Shown: positions 34,982 to 45,235, counted from the stretch's first letter. The stretch: DNA of 64,000 nt from Ophiosphaerella korrae (GCA_028456385.1 JALNQF010000027.1:186001-250000); one strand, 5' to 3'. Notes: generated by a model not told the origin, from the letters alone. Made by a program: numbers and translations.

Positions 34982-35791
34982 ATGACCACAGAAGCATCCG
35001 GCAACCTGGCCCTACTGATCGACGGCGACAACGTCAGCCCCAAAATCCTCCCAGGCCTCCTCGCTGAAATCGCCACCTACGGCACCATCAGCGTGCGCCG
35101 CATCTACGGCGACTGGACGACGCCCCACCTCGCCGGCTGGAAAACGTGCCTGCTCAACCACTCCATCCAACCCATCCACCAATTCGCCTACACAACAGGG
35201 AAAAACTCCACTGATGGCGCCATGATCATCGACGCCATGGACCTGCTGTATACGGGGCGCTTCTCCGGTTTTTGCATTGTGTCGAGCGACAGCGACTTTG
35301 TGAGGCTGGCGGCGAGGATCAGGGAGCAGGGCGTTACGGTGTTTGGGTTTGGCGAGCGGAAGACGGTGCCCGCGTTTATCGCCGCGTGCGACAAGTTTGT
35401 GTATTTCGATGTGCTGAGTGGTGGCGAGGAGGTTGTGCCAGCGCCGGCGCCGCACAAGCCGGTTGTGGCGCCGGTGCAGGAGGGCGTGAGTCTGCGGGAG
35501 CTGAAGAGGCCGCTGGACCGGGCGGCGTTGGAGGCGCTGGAGATGGCGGTGAACGGGAGCGTGGGATACGACGGGAACTATGCGAATTTGGCAGCGGTGG
35601 GCATGTATTTGCGGCGGATTTCGCCGGATTTGAATGCGAGGAATTATGGGTATGATCGGTTGAAGGACTTTGTGGAGGCGTCGGGGATTGTCAATTTGAA
35701 GTGGAAGGATATGGGGAGTAATCCTCCGATTTTGCTGGTGAGTCTTAAGACGCCTAGTACATCTCTCCCTTATCGCGGAGGGCCTAAATAA
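34982..35791 (+). CDS. NYN (LabA-like PIN) domain plus OST-HTH/LOTUS protein
   Basis: 269 aa, intronless. Residues 8-140 form an NYN/PIN-like ribonuclease fold with the expected acidic residues: Asp14 and Asp16 in LLIDGDNVSP, Asp78 in NSTDGAMIIDAMDLL, and Asp103/Asp105 in IVSSDSDFVRLAARIREQG. A Pro/Ala linker follows. Residues about 170-260 look like an OST-HTH/LOTUS winged helix (VGYDGNYANLAAVGMYLRRI, NARNYGYDRLKDFVEASG). The same two-domain layout is common in bacterial LabA/COG1432 proteins; I infer an RNA-directed nuclease or RNA-binding role. LOTUS domains bind RNA (G-quadruplex) or Vasa-type helicases. The bacterial-like architecture and lack of introns make ancient transfer possible, but nothing proves it. 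Confidence 0.88.
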   Translation: MTTEASGNLALLIDGDNVSPKILPGLLAEIATYGTISVRRIYGDWTTPHLAGWKTCLLNHSIQPIHQFAYTTGKNSTDGAMIIDAMDLLYTGRFSGFCIVSSDSDFVRLAARIREQGVTVFGFGERKTVPAFIAACDKFVYFDVLSGGEEVVPAPAPHKPVVAPVQEGVSLRELKRPLDRAALEALEMAVNGSVGYDGNYANLAAVGMYLRRISPDLNARNYGYDRLKDFVEASGIVNLKWKDMGSNPPILLVSLKTPSTSLPYRGGPK

Positions 35792-35899
35792 GTTTGAGCT
35801 TGAATAGATGAATTTCTGAGAGTTGTGGCTGGATTATTAGTTGTCAAGACTAGTTTGAGCATATGCGTTGTCCTACAAACTTGATGCTACTACACTTTC

Positions 35900-37590
35900 C
35901 TAATCCTTCGCGTCAATGCCATACTCTTCCTGTACTTCTATAATCCTCACGCCGCGCTGGTCCGCGATCAAACCCATTAGTCCCTGCCCCACATCCTTCA
36001 GCTCATTGTACTCGTGTAGCAGCTTGATATGATTCTTCACGATTGTGTTCGCCGCAGCCATGATGTCAGCTTCCGTAGGCTCGTTGTCATCACCATGTGT
36101 CTCTGCATCTGAAGATTCATTTTCTTCTATGAGAATCTGAATTGCGGGTAGTGCGGCAAGAGAAGCTAGCATAGCCACCTTTTGCGCTTTGAGTTCAGCG
36201 AGGGTAATCTCTTGTGGGGTTCTCGTAGGAGCGGAGTCTGAGGATGCCACAGAGGCCTGGGTGGGTGGAGTTGACTCTCGGTTAGAACTTGAGTCGACAA
36301 GTGGAGCTGAAGGAATTACAATGGGCTTTGTTTCCTCGTTCGAAATCACTGTGCTTAAGTCATGAGTCGTCGTCAGAGCCGGCTCATTATGGCCGCCCGC
36401 CGCATCATTTTCAGAAACAGGTGCTGATACGTTTGCTGCGAGATCAGTCGTTACAGATGGTAAGGGGTTTGTATCGTGCCTATTTGTGGATGGCGCTTCA
36501 TTCTCAAGATTAGTATGAAGAGCATTAGGACTTGTCGCTGTCTTTGGCATCGTAGTCTCTGACTCCATGCCGATAGCGTTTGTATATGTTCCTATGATAG
36601 ACGGGTTGAATGTTGGTACCATGGTCGGCTCAGAACTCTTACATGTCTCGGAGGTGTTGGGCATGCTTGAAGTTTCCTCAACAGTGCCGATGTCCTAGCA
36701 AATATATGAGAACTGAAAATGAAATAAATAGAATTTGGACAGACTGGATGCTCAATGAAAGAACTCTCGACAAAGTCTCCGCCATGTGCTTGCCACCTAT
36801 CGTCTTTTGGAATTCTGCGCGTGACTTTAACGTTTGACGGAAATGTGGTCTTATCCTCGGCCTGCGAAGCAAGTTCTGAGTTTGTAGTCTCCTCGCACGG
36901 GTTGAGAAAAACTACGGATATATTGTCTTCTGCGTTGCGTCTAGCTTTGTGGCTTTCCGAGCTGTCTGTTACCATCCGTCTGGGCTCCGACCGAGTTCTT
37001 CTGAAATCCACGCTGCTATTTGCTTCGAGTCCTGTATTGGTCGGAAGCTGTTCTGCAGTAGAATCAGAAAAAAGCCTTTGAATTGTGTTCTCCGGCCTAG
37101 TCCCAATGTTCGGCTGCTTGTTAGACGAGGCAGGTTCAGGCGCATAAGGTGTGGTGTTCATCGTTGAAGTATCCGAAGTATCAGCCTTCACCTCAGCCAC
37201 ACCCTTTTGCGATGTCATCTCAACAGATTCTAGCCCTGGCTGGAGTGGTGGTAAACAAGACGCTCCTGTATCGATAACATGACCTTGTTGAGAAGTGGCT
37301 ACGTCAGACTGAACCTCACCACATTCGACTCTGGATGCATCGCAGTCAATAGAAGCATTTACCTGATCAGCTCCCAAGCCATTAGGCGGGCGACCAACAG
37401 GATCGGCCGCGTACCCCTGGGATGCTTGGTGACTCTGGCTCGCCTGCTGTAGCGCGTCTTGGACGTCTTGGTGTGGATCTGACGCGGTTGTGAAAATCTT
37501 ATCAGCAGCACCATCGACCTCGACAGGCGAAGATGTCATAGGCTCCTCTTCCGAGTCTGGGACTTCTCTCCTCTCCTCCCCAGCGGCCAT
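35900..37590 (-). CDS. Swi5/Sae3-domain recombination mediator with long N-terminal extension
   Basis: 546 aa from ATG 37590 (MAAGEERREVPDSEEEP). Exon 1 is 37590-36745 and exon 2 is 36694-35900. The 50-nt intron has donor GTCTGT and acceptor TTGCTAG, phase 0 on both sides. Only the C-terminal 65 residues are a recognised fold: ANTIVKNHIKLLHEYNELKD, VGQGLMGLIADQRGVRIIEV, QEEYGIDAKD, the Swi5 domain. Swi5 with Sfr1/Mei5 stabilises Rad51/Dmc1 filaments in homologous recombination. Known Swi5 proteins are about 80-100 aa, so the 480-residue low-complexity Ser/Thr/Glu-rich front part is unusual. The frame stays open upstream of the ATG to 37857 but begins at a GTG. Confidence 0.83.
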
Positions 37591-37912
37591 GGCGACGGAC
37601 GGTGAAGATGTTGGGTGGTATGGATATTGCTCATCGGCGATGATGGTGTTCCTAGCCGGGTCCCCGCGGAAGCCAATGATAGACGCGCCTTCCTTGCTTG
37701 AGTGGGACAGATAGATAGTGGTAAGAAACGATTGCCGCCTCCTCTTTGCAGGTTCTTCTCCGCCTCCTCTTTCTGTCACTGTCCTTGTGCGCGAAGAAGG
37801 ATTGGTATGTTTGTTTTGCCCGAAAAACCTCCAAATTGGAGCCCTTGAATTTTCCACACCACCAGTAACGTCAACTTAAGATTGCGGCTCGACCGGTTGT
37901 GTCAACGACGCG
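37591..37912. promoter_or_regulatory. Divergent promoter region, Swi5-like / YTP1
   Basis: 322 bp between start codons. It includes the open but ATG-less 5' extension of the Swi5-like frame (37857-37591), which is probably leader. Confidence 0.45.
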
Positions 37913-39470
37913 ATGTTATTCAAAACAGCAGGAGTCGCAGTTGCGGCGGTGCTTCTCAGCGCGACTGTCAGCGGACATGACCATCATATGGACAAGATAG
38001 AAGATGGTCATGCAATATCAGACGATCCTATCGTATGCATATCAACTTTCGCAAGGTTAGACACAAAAGCTAATAATGCCTCAGGATTCGATACTATGGA
38101 TACACATTTTGATACAGACTCTTGCTTGGGGAATCATCTTCCCCACTGGTATGGTCCTGGGTGTAAGGCTAAAGACACAACAACTTCATGAATTCCACAA
38201 CTAACATAGTTTAGATGATACGATCGAAATGGCACGTCCCTGTACAAACTCTCGGGTCTCTCCTCGCAATCGCTGGATACTTCATCGGCCACAAGCATAA
38301 AGGCAGACAATTCGCAAGCAACATTCATGCACAATTTGTCCCTATCATAATGCTCATGTTGATGGCGCAAATTGCAATGGGCGTCTATCTCAAACTCCAT
38401 CTCGAGAAGGGCATACACGGAAAGATACGGAAAGTTGTGGTCAAGACGCATGGGTTTGTTGGCAAGGCAATTCCAATCGTCACTTGGGTTCAGTTCGTCT
38501 TTGGCGGTATCACAGCACTTGGTTTCTGCAGAGCCGACCACACTGGACAATGTCTTGCACACTTCATCATGGGCAGCGCTTTCATCGCATACGGCATCCT
38601 CCTTGTCATACTACTCTTGGTAGGACAAGCCTGGCTTAAGCGTACAGGAAGAAGCCAGGAGTTCTTTGATTCGCTCGTGATAGCTGCCTGGGGCTGCGTA
38701 AATACATTCACCGAACATCGCTGGGGCCATGCATGGGGGCATAATGACCTGCAACACACCTCTATGGGCATAATCTGGTGGGCTGCTGGTCTGGTGGGTG
38801 TATGGCTCAGCCGGTCAAGAACTGGCCGACCCAAGCGAAACCTGATCCCAGGCATAGTCATCTTCGTGACCGGATGGGCAATGTCTGCGCACCCGCAACA
38901 TCTCCCCATCTCGACTATGATCCATACCATATTCGGCTACACCCTGATGGCAGCGGGGGCAGCACGCATTATCGAAATCTCCTTCGTCCTCAAGGACCGC
39001 AGTGCAACTACAGAAGATGGCTCGGATCCAAACAGCTTTCAGTACATGACGCCATTTCTGCTGATCGCAGGTGGCTTCTTGTTCATGGGAGCAACAGAAG
39101 AACAGATGCAGATCCTCCATGACGCAAACATCACCCATGTGTCTTACGTCCTTATCCTATTCAGCGTCGCCTTTTTCATCTTCCTCTGTTAGTCCACCAA
39201 ATCATCAACTCCCATGTCCTTACTAATATGTCTTTAGTTGTCAACATGCTCATCCACCTCTACGCCGTAAGCGCATGGAGTCAAAACTCTAAATCCGACG
39301 CCGAAGCACCTCGCTCTAATGGAATCTCCCATCGGCATACAAACGGCTACACTCGAGTTGAACGACGCGTGCGAGATGCAGAAGAATTCGAACTCGAAGG
39401 TCTGAATTCGGAGGACGAGGACGCGCCGCTTCAGAGCAAGGAGACGAGGCCGCTTGCCATGCATCGTTAA
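37913..39470 (+). CDS. YTP1: Ytp1-family multi-pass membrane protein
   Basis: 467 aa. Exons: 37913-38032, 38085-38162, 38215-39187 and 39238-39470; introns 52, 52 and 50 nt. A signal peptide (MLFKTAGVAVAAVLLSATVS) is followed by a His-rich HDHHMDK. Exon 2 adds a cytochrome-b561-like helix (WIHILIQTLAWGIIFPTGMV). Eight or more further helices follow, with family motifs AMSAHPQHLPISTMIHTIFG, NTFTEHRWGHAWGHNDLQHT and FLFMGATEEQM. Conserved histidines in helices suggest heme or metal binding. Yeast Ytp1 is poorly characterised; a role in the endomembrane system is likely. The C-terminal tail is cytosolic and acidic. Confidence 0.9.
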
Positions 39471-39911
39471 GGTTTACCTTTCATTTTATACATATGGACA
39501 TGGTTGTAATGGTTGGTATTGGTCACGATGGGGTATGGTTATGATATATGTACGGCTGATATATTTGATGAGCATGATTTTGGGCATATTGGGTGTTTGG
39601 CGAGGGGCGCTTTTCGTAATTATACCTTGAGCAGTTATCCTCTGTTACTAATCTTATCGAAATTGGGCACATAAGAGAACATCTTTTCGGTGACATGGCC
39701 TGACAAGAGAGAAGCCCTTGATGAAGAACATATCGCTCATCGCACTTGTAGAAGTTTTGAGGTTACTTTCCAATGGGATATGTAGAAGGCTACGAACTTG
39801 AAATATTATAATATTTCTTATATCAAAAACATATGCGGTCTAGTATGATATAAGGCGACACCGCACCGGCCAAGCTGATCCGAGTGGATCATCAAGATGC
39901 GCGATATTAGT

Positions 39912-39941
39912 ATTGCACTGCAATCTTTAGCTGCAGAGGAG
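39912..39941 (+). repeat. Dispersed motif, copy 5
   Basis: TTGCACTGCAATCTTTAGCT then GCAGAGGAGA; GCGCC replaced by GCTGC. Confidence 0.7.
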
Positions 39942-40147
39942 ACGCTCAGAGTCACACTTAGGATGATTGACGGCAGCGAACTAGCAAACATGAGAATTCG
40001 CAATGCTGGGCGATAACACAGATTCGCTATTATACTTGGGTGTCAAGTGTATGAAGAATAACTGATACCTATCTTTACTAGAATTGTTCTACAGAGGACA
40101 ACGCAAATTGACACCATGGACTCAGGGAACGGTGTGTTTCAACGGCG

Positions 40148-40170
40148 GCACTGCAATTTTAGCGTCAACG
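40148..40170 (+). repeat. Dispersed motif, copy 6
   Basis: GCACTGCAATTTTAGCGTCA then ACG; GTCAACG variant shared with copies 3 and 11. Confidence 0.7.
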
Positions 40171-40362
40171 TAGGTACGACATCTTGCTGGCTTTCGGCTT
40201 CTATTGGCTAAACTGGTGTCAGCTTTAACTATAATAGTTACAGTACAGTAGATATCTAGGGCGTCAAGTACAAGGCTGGCCTATCATTCACTTAGCTGCC
40301 TGAGGGTATAATTTAGTTGAGCCAACCTGCACGTATGCAGTGCGCGCGTCCCACACTGGTCG

Positions 40363-40390
40363 GCACTGCAATCTTTAGCGCCAAAGAGAA
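40363..40390 (+). repeat. Dispersed motif, copy 7
   Basis: GCACTGCAATCTTTAGCGCC then AAAGAGAA. Together with copy 8 it forms an outward-facing inverted pair about 606 bp apart. Confidence 0.75.
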
Positions 40391-40944
40391 GATACCTAGT
40401 CCGCCTGATGCTTTTGCCCAATTTCCAATGAAAATCGCCGTCGTCGTTCTCACCGCGCGAAAACGCGTGTCAAGCTGTGCTCGGTATACATATGTAAAAT
40501 AATTCGAAAGTCTGTAATGTTTCCTGGGCTAAACTATGCCTTGATTAGTTTATAGAGTATAATAGAGATAACTCTCCTCCTTTTGGATAGATTTAAGTGT
40601 GCAAGGAGAGGATAGTCTATTAAATAATTTGAAGAGCCTCGAGGGGAGGCGGATACGGCTGCGTTACGTTCCCATCGGCGATTTACTATCAGCTTCGACA
40701 CACTCCAAATTTCATCTAAACAGTCAAGGGGCAGCGCTCTAGTGAGACCTGAACCCATAATGCAGGCGGCCGGTAGAGCCACGCTCGACAAACGAACAGG
40801 AGGTTGACATGTCGGTTCGCATTACTGTAACGTACAGTATAGAATTTGTTAATTACTAGCTCTAGATTTGCTGATTACAACCGTTCCATTGAGCAAAAAC
40901 AGAGTTCGTACTGGTATCAATGCTCATCAATGCTCGAAGTGCCA

Positions 40945-40973
40945 GCTCTGCGGCGCTAAGAATTGCAGTGCTG
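40945..40973 (-). repeat. Dispersed motif, copy 8
   Basis: CTCTGCGGCGCTAAGAATTG then CAGTGCTG. It is inverted relative to copy 7, so 40365-40971 would begin CACTGCAA and end TTGCAGTG. Confidence 0.75.
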
Positions 40974-41137
40974 TTGCGTGTGCAGTGACGTGATGAGTGG
41001 GTCAGCCCTGTACCCCACGCCCTAGACTACTGCACTACAACTCTTGGTATCAACGCGCTAGCAGACCGGCGAAAGAACAAGTCGAGGAACGATAGGCCAA
41101 CTTGCTTCAACGACAAGGGTTTGCTTGACCGGTAATG

Positions 41138-41166
41138 TTGCACAGCAATTCTCAGCAGCGCAGAGA
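41138..41166 (+). repeat. Dispersed motif, copy 9
   Basis: TTGCACAGCAATTCTCAGCA then GCGCAGAGA; a diverged copy directly before copy 10. Confidence 0.6.
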
Positions 41167-41169
41167 GGA

Positions 41170-41195
41170 CGTTGCAATCCTTAGCGCCGCAGAGG
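41170..41195 (+). repeat. Dispersed motif, copy 10
   Basis: CGTTGCAATCCTTAGCGCCG then CAGAGG. Confidence 0.65.
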
Positions 41196-41369
41196 AGCCG
41201 CCCCAAAGCTACGCTTGGGACAAGCGTCCTACGAATGAGTGAAGAGACTGTTTTGGGATAATCTGAAGGATTACATGGGGCTGAGATGACAACCCAAATA
41301 TCATTTTCAAATTGAAGATTATCAAGACGCGCTTGCTTCTGTGCGTTTCCTGTCGCATCTATGATTTAC

Positions 41370-41393
41370 GCCGCAATTTTAGCGTCAACGACG
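41370..41393 (+). repeat. Dispersed motif, copy 11
   Basis: GCCGCAATTTTAGCGTCAAC then GACG; lacks the CACT start. Confidence 0.6.
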
Positions 41394-41695
41394 CGGACAT
41401 GGATCGAACCAAACTACCGAATTACTACGACTCCGCAGTCCAGGAGAGTTTTTGTGTAATGAATCTTTAGACAAAGCATTTTGGTAGCTTAGTTCCAGGT
41501 TACATAAGAAAGGCCAATAGAAGCCATCCAAAGTACGTACGCCTAGACCTGAAACCTTCAGATCATACTGGACGCCCACTCCGTATCTTGGTGGTTGTAT
41601 ATCCAGCGACAAGGACTATGACGCTATGTGTTCGGGCTAAAATTGTAGGCCTGATGCATGGTTCGTATGTGTGTGTGAAATTGGTCAGACGACGC

Positions 41696-41729
41696 GGTTG
41701 CACTGCAACCTTTAGCGCCAAAGAGGGGA
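41696..41729 (+). repeat. Dispersed motif, copy 12
   Basis: GGTTGCACTGCAACCTTTAG then CGCCAAAGAGGGGA. GGTTGCACTGCAACC is itself a 15-bp palindrome. 32 of 34 positions match copy 13. Confidence 0.8.
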
Positions 41730-42276
41730 CATGCCGGTCGTACAAATTGAGTTGATCTGCAGTGAGAATGTCAACTATTGGCTGTTGGCGATGGTCTGCT
41801 GGTGTAATTTCGCCTAATCCCGCCGATCCTACATATGTCGAAATACATAGTTTCTCAACACAAATCCTCGAGGCGTCAAATCAAGCTTCCACGGATCTTG
41901 GTCCCGGTCCGCACTATGGGGCCGGCCTAGTTTCTGTGGGAGCACATGGTGGCCTACAAGCGAGCAATCATACTCGTTGGCTGGTGGGAACCTTTCTTGT
42001 TAGATAAAGCGCGAGAAACCGTCTCTCACACCCCATGAAGAGCGTCACTTGTCTTTGTCACATGCATGCCGACAAGCTCTTAACTGTGATACGGGGGGGG
42101 GGGCGGAAAATCTAGGGGAATGAGCGCCAGCAGACGTATGTAAGACACAGGGCGGGCGCTTTCAAACATTTTTGAGGCCCCGAGTCAGAATTGCGACAAA
42201 AACGAACGTGTGGTTTAAAAACAAGGTTGATGAGATGTTTTGCAGAACCATGACTAGACACGCTTTTTCTACGGTT

Positions 42277-42293
42277 GGGGGGGGGGGGGGGGG
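42277..42293 (+). repeat. Poly(G) homopolymer
   Basis: 17 consecutive G between ACGGTT and TATCATG; a shorter G run lies near 42092. The length is unreliable. Confidence 0.8.
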
Positions 42294-42356
42294 TATCATG
42301 AATAAATTTAGTAAAGATGACAGTCGCCAATGCTTATCCTTGGTTCAAAGTCCAAC

Positions 42357-43913
42357 TCATGAGTGCAGGCATTCCTCCAAAAACCAAGGCACCCACACCT
42401 CTTTTACCCAAGCCCCCACCATCCGTAGGCCGGCAAGGACCTGATAGCATCCCTCAAGTATCGCACAGTCCCCAAAGGCAGACTCGCCGCCCGCAATAGC
42501 AATACCTTCGGCGACGGTACCGTCAATAGCAAAGAACAAACTGTAGCGTCCGCCAATTGCCATGACCAGCGGCAAGGGCATCAAAATTATATCGCGTTTG
42601 TTGGGCGGTAGGAGAGTACGCAGACGGTTGAAATGAGTTGCGGCCCAGAGTGAGAGTTGGGTTAGCGCAACAGATTCGCTGCCGTTGGGAGTCTTTGTTT
42701 CGATGGAGACGGCAATGGGGTCACGTCTTAGGCTCTGCACGCTCGCGCTCGTGTGGTTAATGCTGTCAACACCATTGTGGGGATCGGCAAGGACCTGCTC
42801 GACAAGATGCGGTGGGATTAAAGTCTCGTCGCAGAGCAATGCATAATCGACGAGTTTAGACTCGGTATCATTGAATCTGGTCTTTGGGACGAGACGGGAA
42901 TTAGGCCGGGCTGATGTGATATTCTGCTGCGTGATGCCTGGCAAGTGCATGCATACCTGGCGCAGCATCATGAAGTGCACATCGCTGTTCCAGCATGGCT
43001 CCGCGGCATCAGAATCCTGCAGTTTGCGCGTCTTGTCTCTTATTTCTTCCATGACGTCAAGCTCCACCAGTATCCTTCCTTGGGAGGGAAGCGCGCTGGG
43101 GGTTTGGCTCCACCACCAATCCTCCACCTCGGTCCGTTCTGCAAACTCGGACTGGATCTCGTATGGTATTATGCCCTTTCCCCTTCGTATACTTTCAATA
43201 TCGCGTACCAACTGCCGTATAGTGACTGGAAACTCCTCCCCACTCAAATGTATCCTCTTCACCTTCCGATCCAGCAAACTGAGATCGACCATGCTCTTCA
43301 CAGGGCTCTTTGACCTGTTTCTTGACTTGCTTGGGTTGGATGTGGCAGTTGTCTTGGTGGCGACGCTTTCTGTGTCTGCAGGGGTCCGAGTAGACCAGGA
43401 GCTCTGCGATCTCTGCGATTACGTATCGGCGGACATCCAGTGGTGCGCGGATGCGGTTATGGATAGATCAACAAGATCAGGGTGGCTGGACGACAGCACA
43501 TCTTGGGGGGGAAGTTCTGTAGTGCGACTGTTGTTTTCCTCTTGCGTACTGTGCTTGTTGTGCATGTCTTGCGCTTCGTCTTCCTCTGTCATGTGAAGCG
43601 CTGCAACATGCATCTCTACCGACACCATCTCATCCGTTAGCTGTCGGCTCCTTGACCTTGTCATTCTCGCATGTAACCGCTCGGTTCGTCGCATCGCGTT
43701 GTTGCGTTTCCTAGCGGTCGATTTCGGGATGGTTGACGTGTGGTGTTGTCGTGAGGCCGCGGGGCCCTTGTCCGACTGGCTGCATTCTCCCCAGACAGTC
43801 GCAAGCCAGTCGTTGATGCTGCGCTCGTTGGAAAACAATGAAGAATGCGAAGAATGCGAGCAGACATCTGTAGCAGGCCAAGTCTCCTCAGCGGGTGGTA
43901 TATATGTGTTCAT
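42357..43913 (-). CDS. Fungal PD-(D/E)XK nuclease-like protein, in-frame TAA
   Basis: One reading frame runs from ATG 43913 (MNTYIPPAEETWPATD) to TGA 42357, about 518 codons, interrupted once by TAA at 43421-43419. The N-terminal part has a SINDWLATVW segment and a long low-complexity Ser/Arg region. The C-terminal 300 residues show the fold of the fungal PD-(D/E)XK-like family: LLDRKVKRIHL, CDETLIPPHLVEQ, and the nuclease core DPIAVSIETKTPNG (Asp then ExK), then LWAATHFNRLRTL. The TAA could lie in a 60-nt intron (from GTTGAT near 43469 to CGCAG near 43410), but the donor is weak, or be a real nonsense change. The gene sits between two repeat-rich tracts. Function unknown; the family is expanded in Pleosporales. 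Confidence 0.7.
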
Positions 43914-44088
43914 TGCAGATGTGTATAACAAGGTGAGGTGGTGTGTAGCGATGAAGGTGAAGTCGAGTTCCTGGTCTGTTGTCGACGGCCTGTTGCCAGG
44001 GCAGCACAGGGAGCGAGCGGCTGGCTAAGCCAACACTAGCTCAATCACTTCAGACATTGACACCCCACCATTCCTATCACTCGTGAAT

Positions 44089-44128
44089 ATTACGATATTA
44101 CGATATTACGATATTACGATATTACGAT
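44089..44128 (+). repeat. Tandem repeat (ATTACGAT)5
   Basis: Five perfect copies of the 8-mer ATTACGAT. Confidence 0.9.
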
Positions 44129-44505
44129 TGATGTATGAAATCCGGCACACCAATTTTGACGTATTAAATTCCGTATCTCGCTTGACTTGGTGCCGACGTC
44201 CAGTGCCTTTGCATGTTGGATCATGGCTCTGCCTCCTTCATGTCTGCTGAAGCTGGCTCTACCTGCTGTAGAAAAAGAGCAAGTATGGGATTGACTCTGT
44301 GTGTGTCTGTGGTCGCATTCTGCGGTCTCTAATGCATACATCTTACGCAGATACTTCTAGAGGAACGTTACCCATACCCTGTCTAGTTCGTATACTAAAA
44401 TTACTTGCCGAAATTCTCAGCTCTACTTACTGTTGCTCCTATATCTTCACGTGTGTGCGTATGTGTGTATTTGTGTTCTAGTCATGCACCCTAAGCCCTG
44501 AGTCT

Positions 44506-44539
44506 GGTTGCACTGCAACCTTTAGCGCCGAAGAGGGGA
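44506..44539 (+). repeat. Dispersed motif, copy 13
   Basis: GGTTGCACTGCAACCTTTAG then CGCCGAAGAGGGGA; closest relative is copy 12. Confidence 0.8.
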
Positions 44540-44822
44540 CATGTTAGTCGTGTGGCTAGGGTAATTCCGCCTGACTGGAGCCCTGTTTGGTGCGCGCGCT
44601 GAAGAGGCCAGTACAACCTCCAGTGCACCTCCAGTACGCAGGTAGTAGTACCGAGTTTATAGCCGAGGCCGTCCCTTAGCGTGAGCTTAATTTTGGACAG
44701 AATTGAGGGTCGTGTTTGGCAACCGTCTACCGTAGGTCCAGTACAATCCTAGTCACGTGACTTTAGAAATATTCAAGATATAAGCTAATAGGACGATAAA
44801 TAGTCAGTCACGATAAAAAAGC

Positions 44823-44836
44823 CAGTCACGTGACTG
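44823..44836. repeat. Perfect 14-bp palindrome CAGTCACGTGACTG
   Basis: A related palindrome AGTCACGTGACT lies at 44752-44763, 71 bp away, with a half-site AGTCAGTCACG between. Confidence 0.7.
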
Positions 44837-45033
44837 TACTGGAGTGTTGAGGTAGTGTACTGCTGGTCTAGAGGTGCAGTACGATTTACAACTCCAGTGC
44901 ACCCTTAAAACGGTATAGGTAGGGTCAATTTGGCACTTGTAGGGGTGTTAAATTGGGTGGCGCGCCTAGCGCCAGTACACCTGCGCGAGCGTGCTGGAGG
45001 TCGCACTGGAGGCTCCAGCGCGTCCGGCTTGGT

Positions 45034-45067
45034 TGTTGCACTGCAACTTCTAGCGCCAACGAGGAGA
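45034..45067 (+). repeat. Dispersed motif, copy 14
   Basis: TTGCACTGCAACTTCTAGCG then CCAACGAGGAGA. Confidence 0.75.
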
Positions 45068-45095
45068 TACTTAGCTTGATGCTTCTGCCTAACGC

Positions 45096-45128
45096 TAGCA
45101 CTGCAAATCTTTAGCGCCGTAGAGGAGA
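45096..45128 (+). repeat. Dispersed motif, copy 15
   Basis: TAGCACTGCAAATCTTTAGC then GCCGTAGAGGAGA. Confidence 0.75.
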
Positions 45129-45235
45129 TGCTGTTGGAATTGTTAGACCCCCTGCGTAGCACTGTAATTCTTAGCGCTGTAGAGCAAATGCTCGTACTCG
45201 TCTTCGCAAATCCTCCTGTTATGACCTCCCACCAC
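45124..45235 (+). repeat. Direct duplication, unit 1 (contains motif copy 16)
   Basis: Shares GGAATTGTTAGACCCC, GCGTAGCACTGTAATTCTTA, TGCTCGTACTCGTCTTCGCA and TGTTATGACCTC with unit 2 at 45443-45556, with scattered, mostly transition, differences. The motif copy is 45157-45188 with the CACTGTAA variant. Confidence 0.75.

Larger units (their letters stand above)
39471..42356. repeat. Repeat island with many copies of the dispersed motif
   Basis: 2.9 kb, no supported gene. At least eight copies of the dispersed motif lie between 39912 and 41729, seven in plus and one in minus orientation. Homology between neighbourhoods extends beyond the motif: the sequence after copy 7 (CCGCCTGATGCTTTTGCCCA) resembles that after copy 14, and that after copy 12 (GAGGGGACATGCCGGTCGT) resembles that after copy 13. 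Two G homopolymers lie near 42092 and 42277. Confidence 0.65.

Noticed and set aside
37591..37857. 89-residue N-terminal extension of the Swi5-like protein
   Set aside because: The frame begins at GTG with a stop four codons upstream; the first ATG is 37590. An upstream exon remains possible.
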